Assembly (NCBI GenBank): GCA_001692895.1 | Contig: KV748299.1 | Span: forward strand, 62,001 to 126,000 | Reading direction: 5' to 3' | Source of the DNA: Cenococcum geophilum 1.58 | Taxonomy: Eukaryota; Ascomycota; Dothideomycetes; Gloniales; Gloniaceae | DNA length: 64,000 nt | In this document: piece after piece, positions 46,335-59,060 of the stretch | Position numbering within the stretch: position 1 is the first letter of the stretch | Layout: the number at the start of each line of letters is the position of its first letter | Notes under the pieces: model-generated | What the model was told of the DNA's origin: nothing | Seen by the model: only the letters and a program-made list of their open reading frames with translations | Databases searched by the model: none | Position numbers and translations under genes: made by a program

Positions 46335-49300
46335 TTCAAATCCTTCCTACTCTTTTTTGGAAGGGTAGTTGGCTTTAAGGACCAGATTGTTTGTTTATAT
46401 TATTTGTTTATAACTACTATCCTCCCTTAAAATCTCGTAACGACCTGAACGGAAACTCCATAGATACCTTATAGAAAGCCGTCGCGCAAAGGCAGGAAGG
46501 TCCCTCTAATAGCGAGAGATTGCGATAATATAACCCTCTGGGCAAGACGGCCGAACGAGCCCTAATACCTAGATGCTCTAGGAGCTCGAAGACTCTCGCA
46601 TACCTACAGTCACCGGCAACGCTGAGGAAAATACAGACACCCTCTATAACGGTTGTAATACTGCTAGAAAGCAGCCGGAACCCCTCCGGCCCCACCTAGG
46701 CTAACCGGAAGATTAAGCGCTAGAGGCGACTCTAAGATCTTCCCCTAAGCCAGAAATGCTAGAGGAATATACTAACATATCCGACCAGGGAACTAACCAG
46801 AACCCTCCCAGAAGACTACCGGCCTATAATTAGCACAGTAGCGGTGCATAGACTGCTCACGAGCTAAGCGGGCCTACCCCTTTAGGTAATCTAAGCTAAT
46901 TACTAACTTAAGACCCGAGCCCCGTTGGGAAGACTACACTAGCTACTGGTACTAATACTACCTCTATAGCAGGAGCCTCCCTAAGCCCAAGTTTGGAAGG
47001 TTAAGAGCCCCACACCGATCTCCTTTAAGATGGATATTAGGAAGCTGTCGCAAGGCTCTCGGAAGCTATGTGGGAGGAAGCCACTAATAAATATATTAGA
47101 ACCCTTTAAGGGCAAATCCAGATCTAGTAGGGTCTAATTTAAGCTAAACAAATTCTTTTATAACCTAGTTAAGGCTAAGGGCTTCCTAGGGGCTACCTAG
47201 TACCTACCTAAGGAGGTATGGAAGACTTAGAGAGGCACCTATACAATAAATGGAAAAAGGATATAGACTGACTGGCTAAGGCCTCCAATAGTCCAGAACT
47301 TCGTTATAGACCCAACGCCCAACAGCTGGACAATTGGGTTCGCGAGGTAGACAACTTCTTTAAGATGCTGATAATACAAGATAATACCAAAGAGCGTACA
47401 CGCTGGATTATTAGTAAGATTAAAGACCGATTACTAAACTAGATTGCGCTTAATTAACTTAATAAAGAGTAAATTATAACATGGCTATAGCTATAGACCT
47501 TCCTAAAGGGTTGGACCTAAGATCTGTATATCGTATAATACAATAATGCAGAACAATTCTGGAATGGTACGCAGCTGGACCGTTAAGACTTCCGCCAGTT
47601 TATAAACTTTATAGAAACTTATGCTTAACAGATAGATCTAAAGCCCTTTAAAAATAAGGACGGCAGTATCTATAAGAAGGAGAAGATCGGATTTATCTAG
47701 GCTAGAATTAAGCTAGTAATTCGTAACGAAATAAAGCGCGTAGGAGCCCTACTACGGATTACCGCATATGCGGATTTCGAACGAGCGGTTCTAAACGCTA
47801 AGGATACGGTAAGGAACTAGACCTCTTCCGGTAGGAAGCCGGGGGGTCACCAGAAGCGCGGGCACTCTAGTAGTAACATAGGGTAGACCTAACCTTTAAA
47901 GAAGCCGTTCTTAAAGAGAACTTTAGAAGGGTTAAAGTTAGAAACCTTAAATAACGGGAAAGACTCCTAGGGCTAACCTAACACCCGTCCGGCACCTTTA
48001 TAGGAACACTTTAAGAAGTTAAGAGAAAACTCCGGAGGCAGATCCTATTAGAAAAATAAGCAGGGTAACAACCGCACTAATAATCTAAAAAAAGAAAAGC
48101 CCTAGTTGCGGACCTCTTCTGGCTGCAACTAGGGTAAGATACAAAAGAAGAGACTCTCCGTATTGCTATTAAGCTGGAAATAACACTCCCTACGGGTAAG
48201 GTATAATAGTTCTAAGCACTATATAACAGCGGCGCCGAAATCAATCTTATACGATATAATTTGGTAAAAGAGCATAAACTTATCCTATTATAAAGGTGGC
48301 GGAAACCTATTACAGGCTTCCTAGATAAGCATTAGATTAAACTATATAGTGCCTATAAGCTTATAGTGTTAGTAGCCGATATATATAACTGCACTAAGGT
48401 GGTCGGCCCGCAACCCTTCTAGGCGGCTAACTTTATAGGTTACAACCTTATCCTCGGATACCCTTAGCTAGCAGAAGCAGATTCTAAGATACGCTTTAAG
48501 ACTGGAGCCTTTAAATAGTGGAACGATAAAGATTTAGAAGGGCGCATATTACTAATAAGCCTAAAGGACATCCTAGAGAATATAGCCCTAGGCGAAATAG
48601 TATACGCTTTATACCCAAAGGAGTATTAGATCCAACCCCTGTTTAATAGCAAGATGGGTATAAAGCCTAGTATAGGTAATAACCCCTCTATAATGGAGAC
48701 CCTATAGGGAACTGCTGGATAGGTTACAGAGACATTATAGGGAGGCGGCGATCTTAAGGATCTTATAAGATACTTTAACTGCCATAGATTATTCTGGCTT
48801 AAGCAATATACGGAGAGTATGCTACGGCACCTTAAACGCTATGTTAAGGAGTTCCCTACCCTTTACTGGCTACCGTATAAAATAGTTTAACATATGGTGG
48901 CAACCATATACGAGCAACTACTATAGCGCACGACGCTGCCCGCGAGCATTTTAAGGGAGCTCCGGGACCTACCTGACGATAACGCAGAGAATAAACGCGA
49001 CCCCGATTTATTAAATATCCTAGTAGGCCTAAGGGACTTACTAAGGGTATTTTCGGGCAGGAGAGCAAAAGTCCTACCGCAGAACTTAGAGTACGATTAT
49101 ATAATTAATCTAGAAGAAGGCAAATAACCACCAAACCTTTCTATCTATAACCTCTCGCGCAAAGAGCTTAAGATCCTATGGGAGTACCTCAATAGGTTAT
49201 TGGAAAAGGGGTGGATCCGGCCTAGTAAGTTGCCATTAGGTATACTAATCCTCTTTATTCTAAAACCAGATAGAACCATAAGGCTATACGTAGACTATTG

Positions 49301-52300
49301 CGGTCTTAATAAGATTACAATTAAGAACTGTTACCTACTACTACTGGTTAGTGAAATGCTAGATTAACTATTTAGGGCGAAGATCTTCACGAAGCTAGAT
49401 CTATAAGACGCCTACTATAGGCTCCGTATTAAAGAAGGGGATGAGTGGAAGACCGCTTTTAAGACCTAATACGGCCACTTTAAGTATCTAGTAATGCCTT
49501 TTAGGCTAGCTAATGCGCCTGTGACATTCTAATCGTATATTTACAGAGCCTTAGGGGGACTAGTTAACCGCATATACGTCGTTTATTTAGATAATATCTT
49601 AATCTACTTAGAAGACGAGGATTAACACAAATAATATATCCGCGAAGTACTGGAACGTTTAGATAATTAGGGCCTCTACGCTAAGGCGTTAAAGTATATC
49701 TTTAACACCAAGCAGGTTAAGTTTTTGGGTTATATTATAACGCTTATAGGTGTAGTTATAGACCTAGTATAGGTGTAGATAATCCAGGAGTGGCCGGAGC
49801 TAGAGAGCTACTAGGATGTTTAAGTGTTCCTAGGCTTTGCCAATTTCTATAGGCGCTTTATCTATAACTACTTAGACGTCGCCCGACACCTATCCGACTA
49901 TATTGCGGAAGCTTCCTAAGACCCAACCTAAGAAGTAAAAAGCTTAAAGGCGGCAAGGAAGAAAACTAAGAAGGGACTAACTAAATAGTATAAGCCATAG
50001 TTATGGCCCGGAAAGGTTTAGGAGGCCTTTTAGGAACTTTATGTAAAGTTTACAGAAGCTCTATTACTACGGCATTTTAACCCAGATTAGCTATTGATAA
50101 TAATTACTAATGTATCGAATTTTACCCTTACCGGTATCCTATTACAACCTAATAGGCATCCGGACGCTACCTAGCTCTATTAGAGACCAGTAGCATTTTA
50201 TAGCAGAAAATTCCAGGGACCTAAAGTTAGGTATTATACCCACAATAAGGAACTGCTAGCTATAGTCAACTGCTTTAAATAGTGGCGACACTATCTTAAG
50301 TACGCGAGCTATACCACTCGTATACTCTTAGATTACTATAATCTACGCTACTTTATAACTACGAAGGAGCTTATACCTTAATAAGCCAGATAGGCAGAGG
50401 AGCTCACGTGATTTGATTTTAAGATTAAATATAAGCTAGGGGAAAATAACCCTGCTAATAGACTGTTACGACGGCTAGACTATGCTAAAGGCTTTAAAAC
50501 GGGAGAAGGAAAATAGATAATAGATATCTTACTCCCTATATTGCAGAATAAGCTCTGGGTGTGGGATGCTCAAGCACCCATAGCTCTATGCACCGAGTCT
50601 TAGGCAGTATAAGCCCTATTGGTTTCTACTGACGTTCCGGCTGGTACCCGGTCCGTTGCCGATGAGGGTCCGAATATACCTGGACAGGATATCCCTAATA
50701 CATTCTTAGAACCTAGTAATACACTATCTCTAATTGCTGAGCTATCCCCTTAAATAAATAGCGAAGCTATAGAGCAATCGGAACTCGGAGCCCTGCAATA
50801 ACTAAAGGACTTTAACCTTATAGCGGCCTTCCTAATGCACGCGCATTGAAGAGTTACAAGATCCATAGTACTATTTAGTCTTATACTTAGAGCAGTACGG
50901 GATAAAATAGCTTTCACCCGGGAACTATCCGAAGGGTTAACGGATCTTATCCGTAAGGTGCAACGGAGGGACGCTTCCTATGCTATTTTTAATACGGAAG
51001 TAGACCGGAAACGTAATAGAAAGGAAGCTGCTAGGCGCCACCATTGGGAACTGGACCCGATGGGCCTACTGCGTAGAGGTAGTAAGGTTTAGGTACTATA
51101 AGAAGCAAATCTACGACAGAAGATTCTTATAAAGAATTACGATAATCCTTTGGGCGGCCACTATGGTTAAGTAAAAATAGTGGAATTACTTTAGCGTAAA
51201 TACTATTGGCTAAGGCTTAATTAGGAAGTAAAGAAGTATATTAGCTATTGCGAGAAGTGTTAAGTATATAAGATCCACAGGCACAAGCCATAGGGTCTAC
51301 TTAAATTAGTTCCCCCCGCCAGTAAGCTATGGCGATATTACGCCATAGACTTTATTACGGATCTCCCGCTATCTAAAGATGGCTAAGGACGAACATACGA
51401 TTTGGTTCTTATACTTATTAATAGGTTTTTAAAGTACGTCCAATACCTTCCCGTCAATAAGACGATTAATATACAAAAGCTCGCTAACCTAATTAAGGAG
51501 AAATGCTTTCTTAAAGTAGATTAGCCGCACTCTATTATTACTGATAGGGGCAGTGTCTTTATAAGTTAGTACTGGTTGGATCTATGCTTCCATTTAAAGA
51601 TAGACTATTAGTATAGTACGGCTTTCTACCCGTAGACGGATGGGTAAACGGAACGCTAGAACTAGGAACTGGAGTCTTACCTACAGATATATTTAAACTA
51701 CTAGTAAGACAATTAGTGCGAGCTACTTCCGTACGTGGAGTACGCTTATAATTTAAAGCAATATGCATTATATAAGTATGCACCAATCCAAATTGCCTAT
51801 GGCGTTCAACTATTTAGGTTTAATAGTATACCCAACAATCACTAGCTAAGGCCGCATGATTAGTTATAGGATCCTATTAGGAAGTCCAAGGACATCCACC
51901 GGAGAGTATAAGGATACCTTTAGGAATAGGAGGAGCAATAGAAGCATGCGAAGCAGAGCCTATAAGATACCTAAGAGCAGCAGAGACTTTGGTACAACCG
52001 TAAGCACTAGGATAAGCATTTTAGAGTAGGCGATGAGGTTCTATTATATTTAACGAATATTAAGACCCGTCGACTATTAAAGAAGCTCAATATAAGATAC
52101 CTAGGTTTCTTCTAAGTTAAGGAACGAATTGGCAAGCTAGCCTATTGTCTCTAGCTACCCCTATCTATGGCCTGTGTGCATCTAGTGTTTTACGTAAACC
52201 TACTAGAGCTATGGCATAGACTACCACCGGAAAAGAACTTCCGTCTAGGTCCAATTAAATACCCTAAAGTGGTAGGCGAGTAGTACGAGGTTGAGGCTAT

Positions 52301-52449
52301 ACTACGCTATAAGTCTGTTAAGAATAAGCTTTAATTTAAAGTTAAATGGCTAGGTTGGCCCACTAAGGACTTTATATAGGAACTAGAGGATTACCTTAAT
52401 TATTGCGAAGATATTCTAAAAGAATATTGGGACCAAGGTTTATAATCTG

Positions 52450-54811
52450 CAAGTCGTAGAAAGCGCTCTAATACTATAGTGTTATTGCAACCTATAAAGA
52501 AAGCTCGTAAAAAGAGTAAATAGGTTAAATCGGATATGGAACGGATAGGCTTCGGAAACCATAGGGATAGGGTTACGGCCTAAGGCAGGACGGGTCCTTA
52601 GCCTTTTCACGTACATAGCATAGAGTTAATAGGGCATTTTGCTAGAATTATATTCCTATTTATTAATCTATACTAGGAATATTATTCCTAGGGCTTCTAA
52701 GCCCTTTCTAAAAGCCTTATAAGGCCTTCCTAAGCACCTAATCGAGGTCCTTAATTGCTACTATGTATAAGAATGAATCCCAAAAGTCTAAACCATACAT
52801 GCCTAATCTGAAAAGCTACTACGCCTTATTATTAGGAGTAGGATTAGTATCCATTGGGCCACCAAGTGATGGCTAATAAGAATAGGATCCAGATGCCTTA
52901 ATAGGCGTACGAGTAGGTATGAAAACAGGGGCAGGATGATAAGGTGTAGCTAGAGCAGAGACTCTTAAACGCTTAATACTAACATTAGGTCTAAACCAAT
53001 ACCAACGAAGCTCTTGCGACGTAAGCTTATAGTTAATAAAGATACGCTTAAGCCCAGAATAAATAGAGACGTTAGCTAGCTAGCACAGTCTAGAACCACC
53101 AAGACCTTACTATAGCAACTATTAGTTACCTATCCAGTAGGTATCCGAAGGGTAACCTACCTAATAACGCATTATATTATACTCTTTCGAAACTTAACGC
53201 GTATACGTAAACTCCTTCCTATGGTAGATAGCAACCTTCTTTTTATTACCCCTATCCCTTACCCTATCCTTAGTATACCAACCTTGCTCTCGCATTAGGC
53301 GTTACTGGCTGGCTTGCTGGGAATTATGGGCAGTGTAGATAGCCGTGGCATAGTCTTAAATTCGGCTAAGTTGTTTAGCATTTACGCTGGAATAAGAGAG
53401 AGCCCGGGCGATGTAGTAGTTAAGGACATTAAAGGAACATCGCTACTTAGGCCCAGGCTATTAAAGCTTAAAGTTAGCAATGGAAATCTATTAAGAATAG
53501 AAAAGCTTACCTTAACGCAACTGCCGCTCTTAGTACGCATGCATTGATTATAAGGACTAAAGGTATTGGATCTAACGTAGTGCGTCTTATTATAAGCCTC
53601 CAGAATCCTGTTATTAGATTTCTGGTTCTTTAAAGACGTATAGGCAAAATTATTTAGGTAGGACCAGCACTAGTTACGAGTTAGCGGAGGTTAGGGTTCT
53701 ATGTATAAAGGTAGGGCTAGGATACGCTGTGGAATCTACTTAGAAGAGCAGTTAGTAGGAGAACGAAGAGGTATATTAAATTATTAATAGAAAAGAAGAA
53801 AATCTTAATGATATATTAAAGATACGTCCAAAATTGGACGAAGGTTAATGATGGGAAAGTAAAGTATTGAGAAAAAGGAGCTGCTTAATAAGTAAAGGTG
53901 TCCTTATACTTTACCGTCTAATACCCTTTTAGTGAATAGCCGCAACCTTGCCGATATAACTCCGTTATAATAGCGCTATTTAGAAGGAAGGAAACACGTA
54001 TATAAGTTATTTGACCATCACTTCCTTATAAAAACTAACTACGCGGCCGGGGGAAGGCAATTAAGACGTTAAATTAAAGACGTATATAGGTTAAATTAGA
54101 CCTAAAACGATACTATAGTATTAAAGAATAACGTTATAGACGTTCTTGATAATCGCATAATAGCTATAATTACTATCGCGAAATGTCCCTGTTTGCTAGG
54201 TAGTAGAGCTACGCCAAATATACGGTATAGGACTACTAGATTTAAAACTATATACACCAAATCTTAAGAGATAAGTCTCTTTAACTAACTAATTAATACC
54301 TTAACCGCATCTAATAGCCTAAGGGTAAATGTGGGAGTAATGTGTTAGTGACGTAGAGGATTATAAGAAAAGGATTATGAGAAAGAATTATAGACCATAT
54401 CTTAGTAGTTAAAGACGACGGCAAGTTAAGGCTCTGTACGTTAAATCCCATACTAAAAGGTTCTACAGAACTATATTGGAACATTAAATTGCCTACAACA
54501 CTTATAATTGATTGTAGACTGGCATAAAGGCTTAGAAGTAGAGTTGTATAAAAATCCTTATATTAGCCTAAGTAGTTACCGGCATGCTTCCAGTAGACTT
54601 CTAATAGGTCTCCTAGCAATCCTCGCGTCTTTTCTCTAGTCACATTTTTCCCTTATTAAGGTTTTTTAGGAGTTTAAAGTAGGGGTTAGATAGATAGATG
54701 ATATATAGCGGTATACCAATACCTCTCCAATATCTCTCCGAACCTCTTCTGGGACGAGCCCTTATAATCTCCCTATTACAAGGTAATGGCGATTAGGGGC
54801 CGACCATAAGA
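52450..54811. other. Unassigned 3' internal region of element F
   Basis: Between the end of pol and the polypurine tract lie about 2.3 kb with no domain I recognise. Short open stretches occur on both strands, for example 53314-53547 on the plus strand, but none carries a known motif. The region is less AT-skewed around 52530-52620 and 53280-53560. It could be an extra gene of this retroelement lineage, captured host sequence, or long non-coding sequence. Confidence 0.4.
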
Positions 54812-54824
54812 AGGGGGGGGGTAA

Positions 54825-55039
54825 TATAAGGGATATTATTGCGGATACCTTGGGTTGCCCTTAGGACAACCCCCGGACGCCCCTTAGATAGTCGCCGGTT
54901 ACGTGCCAGAGGCACGTGCCCGTAGTATATAGTCTCCACGATCCCAGAGGCCTTACCTCCTTAAGGATTCGTCTCTCTTACCAATCTATCTTGTTCCAAT
55001 CGTGTCCTTATAGCCCCCTGTCTACAAGATCCCCTCACA
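54825..55039 (+). repeat. Element F 3' LTR
   Basis: This is the second 215-bp copy, next to a G-rich polypurine tract and followed by CTATT. Confidence 0.92.
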
Positions 55040-55990
55040 CTATTAGTTCTCCGCCTCCTTAATATTATTAAGGACCTTCCTACTAAAGAAATAAGCGAGT
55101 TTGCTAAGAAATTTAAAGACTTTAAGGTGGCTTAAATGGCTATTTTAAGTAGATAGGTAGAGCTTTAATCGCTACCTAAGGGCGCTCCATTTAAGGTTCC
55201 TCCAAAGGCTCGCTAGTAGCCACCACCTAAAAAGAAGCACGGTAAGGCCAACTAGTGGGGTAAAACAAGTGCTGAGATTGCTAAACGCGCTGCTAACGTT
55301 GCTGTACGAGAGCTCTAAAAGGAAAGGTAGGAGGAGGCCCGGAAGCAGAAGGAGCAGGTACCGAGCGGCGGCGTAGATCTTAGCTAATTTCTAATCTAAA
55401 ATAAAGAGCTAGCTAACGAAGTAGATATGGATATTAAGGAGGATAAGTAGCAACCGTTTAACGAGCTGTTGGTACTATATAATGAAGTTTTAGGGGGGTT
55501 AGAGGATAAGGTGGTTATTTTAGAAGCGGGGGAGGACGACGACTTGTGGCTTAACGCGGAAGTACTCTAAGGTACTATATTAGACAACCCTTACCAAAAT
55601 ATTGGTGAGAAGGAGCCTATCGAGAACTATTCGGCACCTGCCAATTATTAAGAGCCACTACCTCTCTTACTCTATTAATCTGGCAGAGCGGCGCGTATAA
55701 GAGCTTAAAGGACCTATACTCGATTAGCTTGTGGTAATTTTACATTAATTATAAGTAATACTAATAAGGGTCCTAGTAATCTTAAGCCAAAAGAGGTTGG
55801 CATTCTATTGAAATTAAAGCGATCGTAATAGGGAGCTTCTATAGACGCGCATAAGGCCTATAAAGCTAGCGCACTTGCTATTAGGTCCCCTAAGGCCAAG
55901 CGTACGCGTAGTAGTAAAAAGGGAAAGGATCCTGTTAAAATAGACGGCCGAATATTAGAGTATTATACATATAAATAGTGCTTTGTTATT
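55040..55990 (+). pseudogene. MULE transposase, C-terminal tail
   Basis: After element F the frame resumes with LLNIIKDLPTKEISEFAKKF, then a basic, lysine/arginine-rich stretch (KKKHGKAN, about 55225-55250; RELQKERQEEARKQKEQ, about 55310-55355) and an acidic stretch (about 55500-55560). Tails of this kind are seen in fungal MULE transposases. The final ~100 codons to the inverted repeat include a basic patch (KRTRSSKKGKDP, near 55900) possibly acting as a nuclear localisation signal. RIP stops are present. Confidence 0.65.
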
Positions 55991-56003
55991 TAAATTCAAT
56001 TTG

Positions 56004-56068
56004 GCGTTGGCGATAGTGGCCCGTGCGAGCTTACTAATTGCTAAGTAATCTGGTTCTGTGGGATGGTC
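56004..56068 (+). repeat. MULE right terminal inverted repeat
   Basis: It ends TGTGGGATGGTC and matches the left repeat at 63 of 65 positions. The two mismatches are transitions. Confidence 0.85.
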
Positions 56069-56555
56069 GCCTTACCTCAGCGAGCTTAGACGCGATTTTT
56101 TAGCTAGCATTGGAATAACCTACGCCGTCTTCCGAATTGCAAAATCACGTCTGAGAGGGTTTAACGAGTTTTGTTAAAAGCATAAGTAAAATCCGTAAAA
56201 CGGATATTGCGGATATCTAATTCATTTATTTATATAACGCGTTATTATTACTAAAAGTTAATATAATATTTTCAAGAACTAGGGCTTCTAAATAGTACGA
56301 ATTTTATAATACGGCTATCGCTCGGTCCTAACATTAATTTCATTAAAGTTAAAAAACGCGTTATTAAAAGCATAAGCACATATTATATCTTATTAAATAG
56401 TCTGCTAATATAGATAAAACTATACAGATATATAGACATCTACTACTTAAAGCCATTACAACACTTAGTAGGTGCTATAGTTAGGTCCTTCCTTAAAAAT
56501 ATCCTCCCTTGGCCTAGAGTGCCTCTACTACTGCTAGGCGTTATATCCGTATAGA
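56069..56555. other. AT-rich spacer, no gene recognised
   Basis: There is no supported gene here. The stretch begins the zone rich in CGGATAT-type words (two copies near 56200-56220) and contains two ACGCGTTATTA words (56257 and 56356). Confidence 0.4.
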
Positions 56556-59060
56556 AAACCCACTATAGCTCGGAAGAAAAGCACTAGCCGCTGGGGTTGG
56601 AAGACCGCAGTTAAACGGGAACGCCAGGAGGTCTTGCGGAGCTTGTGGGAGCTAAATAATTATTTACGGGAGGATCTTACGTCCCTGGTAGAGAGGCAGT
56701 TATAGGACGTATAAGATAAGCTTCTAGCCTTACAGGAGGTAAGTAAAGACGAACAGTTAAGCTTAATAGATAGAGCTATTAAGCTTCTATATCCGTACAG
56801 CGGACGACCTAGTTAAATTAAGGTGTTAAGACGGGTAATATATGGGCGGAGGGACTTATTCCTGGCGGCGAAGATATTATAGGGTAAGAGCATAATAATG
56901 TAGGCGATTCCATTACTAATTTGAGCTTCTGTTACTATTATTATATTGCCTTTAAACGTAATTAGAGAGGAGTAGCTGTTAAAGATATAGGCCATCCTAG
57001 GAGTAAATCCCGTATTTATATATGCGGAGGTAATAAAAGTGTATGCGGATATCCTAAAACATATTAAGGCGGGTCGGTTTATATATATTTTAGTATCACT
57101 AGAGTTGCTATTAAGTAAACGGTTCTACTATATCCTTACTTAGCCTGCTTTTCGCTTATATATTTCCTTAGTTATAATTAATAAGTATTATCTAGTTGCT
57201 AACTAGGGTAAGAGCTTCCAGCCCTATTACGCACAGCTCTTTAAGGTCCGATCACTGCTTAGTCTAATAGTGCCATGGTTTATATATACTGCAACACTTA
57301 ATAAGGAGATATATACGAAGGTAATAAAGCTAGTAAGGTTTTATTGGAGTATAACGGATCTTAAATAAATAAATATTAATCGGCCTGACCTATCCATTAT
57401 TAGGGGCTATATTAAGAGGAGGGATAAGAATAATTATAAGGCACTATTCTTTGTTATTAAAGAGGCATTTAAGGAGGCGGTAGTAGAGGAGGATTATATA
57501 TCCGCGACCCTTGGCTAGATATTTATAGGGTCTAGTAAAATATCCGCATTATTTAGCTAAACGCCCATAGCGCCTAGTAGGATATCCGTATCTTCTAGTT
57601 AAATACCCACTACCTCTATTTATTAATTAGTCGGGCGGATCTAAAATCTAGTAGGAGGTACTATATAGCTAAAGGGACGAAAGGTTCTAAGCCCTAAATT
57701 AATTCCTAAGACAATTATCTTTCTTTATGCCAAAAATTATATCCGTGGGTGTCTAAATATAATCCGTTCGTGGCTTATAACTAAGGGCTATACTATAAAG
57801 TAGGCTAAAATAGCAGTGCGGAGTTATTATGCGATATTATCCAAATATAATAAGAGTAGGGAGTATTAAAATTTCTATACAGAAGACTTACCTACCCGCA
57901 TTCTTATTACGTTGGACGCCCTAGCCTATAGTGCAGATATTCCAGATATTATCCGTTTTATTATATACAGTTATTATCTTAACAAAAGCCTAAATATAAT
58001 ACTGCAGCGATTTGGATGGGCCGCTTAACGCGACGGTGTTACCGGATATATAATTATCCTTATTAAAGACTAGTATAAGGGCACTCTTGCGGATATTACA
58101 CTACTAAAGCGAAAGTCTTGAAAACCTATAGCCCCTCTATCTACCCAACTTGGCCGTAACTTTATTACTGCTAGGATGGCGATATAGGAGGATAGGGTAG
58201 CGGATTTCGCCAGCGATCTGGCTTTATTTATTATAATTAATAGTAATATTATCTTGCAGGTATCTACTCGGGAGGAGGAGGATTAAATACTTAATAAGAA
58301 TATAATATTATTAGCCCTACCGATTAAGTATATAGAAAAATAAAAGAGGGCGAAGACTAATATAGAGAAACGGGCGGTACTTCTAGATATATTATACGAG
58401 CTCGCAAATAAAGCTACTAGATATCTACGCAATATTCTGCTTAAGCTGTATAAGGAGACAAGTCCGTTATCTAGAGGTTTACGCTATTGCTCTAATTACG
58501 ATAATTTATTATAGGCTTATAAGGAGTATAATATTATCGCACTATATACTAGGAATATTACAAAGAGTAAGTACTTAAAGGATCTATTTATAAGTATTAA
58601 GAAGTGGATTAAAGGATGGCTTAATATAACATACTAGGATACAGTTTAGAGTTTAATTTCCAGTTATATTATATTTAACGATTAAATCCGTATGCTTTAT
58701 ATCTAACCTCCGCTAACTTATAAGGGCCTTAAGCGGATATTACCTAAATAGGATTACAGCTTCCTAGGAGATAAAGTAGACGCGCTTATCCGCTTTATTC
58801 GTAAGGAAGGAATGTAATACTCTAGTACTAGCGTCTTATAGGCTGCGTCGCAATCTAGTAGATATATTGCTGTATCTAGAAGCTTATTACAGACGCCTCT
58901 ACTATTAGTAGGTCAATAGGGACCTGTTAGTGTATTAACTATAAAGAGTGCTGGCCTTAATTAACCGTTGTAAACCGAAGTATTACCGCCCTTATAGCTA
59001 TTATTAGTATCTAGCTCGCAAACGGATATAACTAAGTCTTAAAGAACTTAGCTTATATTA
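56556..59060 (+). pseudogene. RecQ-like DNA helicase, decayed
   Basis: A plus-strand frame with the SF2 RecQ order of motifs. Motif 0/Q-like PYSGRPSQIKVLRRV near 56790-56835. Walker A region LAAKI..GKSIIMQAIPLLIQ near 56863-56925, where an expected TGQGKS-type loop is altered. LLSKRFYYIL near 57110-57135. Motif II near 57170-57215 reads NKYYLVAN.GKSFQPYYAQLF where DEAHLVANWGKSFRP is expected, a set of G-to-A/C-to-T changes. Motif III-like VPWFIYTATLNKE near 57272-57310. TIIFLYAKNYIRGC near 57710-57750. TRILITLDALAYSADIPDI near 57895-57950 (family 'TDALGMGVDIPDI'). Motif VI LQRFGWAA.RDG near 58002-58037. All changes are RIP-compatible. It resembles fungal telomere-linked RecQ helicases. A helicase carried by a mobile element is the alternative. 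Confidence 0.8.

Larger units (their letters stand above)
46120..55039 (+). mobile_element. Element F: large Ty3/gypsy chromovirus, fossil
   Basis: 215-bp LTRs (46120-46334, 54825-55039) with target duplication CTATT (46115-46119, 55040-55044). At about 8.9 kb it is some 3 kb longer than A, B, C or E. Parts: a long gag region (about 46700-48150), protease (about 48160-48520), reverse transcriptase (about 49130-49760), RNase H (about 50020-50480), integrase (about 51080-51690) and a chromodomain-like end (about 52260-52420). Then some 2.3 kb of unassigned sequence runs to the polypurine tract at 54812-54821. It is broken by RIP-type changes in several dozen places. The LTRs differ at about 11 of 215 sites, all transitions. 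It inserted into the MULE transposase. Confidence 0.9.
31330..56068 (+). mobile_element. Mutator-like (MULE) transposon, split by elements D and F
   Basis: A 65-bp sequence at 31330-31394 recurs in inverted orientation at 56004-56068 with two mismatches, bracketing a MULE transposase (plus strand) whose three parts lie at 31658-31779, 43658-46119 and 55040-55990. Net of the nested LTR elements it is about 3.9 kb, a normal MULE length. The left end abuts the NRPS exactly at the start of the 65-bp repeat. No 8-10-bp target duplication is visible, and the sequence right of 56068 is not NRPS, so one flank has been rearranged or the right boundary comes from another copy. The transposase is RIP-decayed. 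Confidence 0.85.
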
